Assembly (NCBI GenBank): GCA_026770585.1
Contig: MU646499.1
Coordinates: forward strand, 425,638 to 439,180
Direction of reading: 5' to 3'
Origin: Baffinella frigidus
Taxonomy: Eukaryota > Cryptophyceae > Cryptomonadales > Baffinellaceae
Length of the DNA stretch: 13,543 bases
In this document: positions 13,540 to 13,543 of the stretch, piece after piece
How positions within the stretch are numbered: position 1 is the first letter of the stretch
How the letters are laid out: each line of letters begins with the position of its first letter
Program-made: the position numbers and the translations under genes
The notes under the pieces: generated by a model
Databases searched by the model: none
What the model was told of the DNA's origin: nothing
Seen by the model: only the letters and a program-made list of their open reading frames with translations

Positions 13540-13543
13540 ACCC
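13438..13543 (+). repeat. Intron 25 (incomplete), perfect CCCTCAA array
   Basis: Donor GTAAAC, phase 0. From 13450 to the window edge there are 13 perfect CCCTCAA units plus CCC, the cleanest array in the window. The acceptor lies beyond the edge. Confidence 0.88.

Noticed and set aside
1-13543. Bacterial operon, tRNA, rRNA or transposase gene
   Set aside because: No such motif was seen on either strand. The whole window is accounted for by one spliced gene and its introns.

Overview
This is a nuclear gene fragment from a eukaryote, not a prokaryotic region. One gene on the + strand fills the window and runs off both ends. It can be read as 25 exons (the first and last interrupted by the window edges or an unfinished intron) separated by GT-AG introns. 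Spliced, the exons encode about 2,830 residues. Almost all of this is a tandem array of roughly 31 IPT/TIG (immunoglobulin-like, plexin/transcription-factor) domains, each with the pattern P-[ST]-x-G-P-x-[SA]-G-G-T ... G-x-x-F ... C-x-F-G ... C-x-x-P-P. The recurrent cysteine pair suggests an extracellular or lumenal protein of the giant surface/adhesion type. Start codon, signal peptide and membrane anchor are not in the window.

Every intron is made of degenerate copies of the Arabidopsis-type telomere heptamer in the C-rich orientation (CCCTAAA and the variants CCCTCAA, CCCTACA, CCCTGAA, CCCTCCA, CCCCAAA, CCGTAAA). TTTAGGG telomeres are known from plants and green algae, cryptophytes, dinoflagellates and chromerid/apicomplexan relatives. 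Together with GC-rich exons and a giant TIG protein, this suggests a microalga or related protist. A green (prasinophyte-type) alga or a dinoflagellate/chromerid relative would fit; I cannot decide between them.

Layout: 1-2164 six exons (domains 1-5); 2466-3869 a long exon with five domains; 3870-5348 a broken-up zone with short exons and the 605-bp intron 8; 5349-5954 a long exon; 5955-7628 short exons; 7629-8309 a long exon; 8310-10304 short exons and heavy repeat; 10305-10849 a long exon; 10850-11304 one short exon; 11305-13437 a 2.1-kb intron-free exon with about seven domains; then the start of an almost perfect CCCTCAA intron.

The most interesting signal is evidence that these introns arose by insertion of telomere-like DNA. 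Intron 4 is flanked by a GTTGCAG direct repeat that supplies its own acceptor. Introns 4, 8 and 13 contain displaced copies of adjacent exon ends, and the island in intron 13 preserves an uninterrupted exon 13/exon 14 junction. Fifteen of 24 downstream exons begin with GT, mirroring the donor. The C-rich heptamer lacks AG and carries CTAAC/CTAAA branch-site-like motifs, so it can act as a ready-made intron in one orientation only. One splice junction (intron 16) breaks the frame if the obvious acceptor is used.
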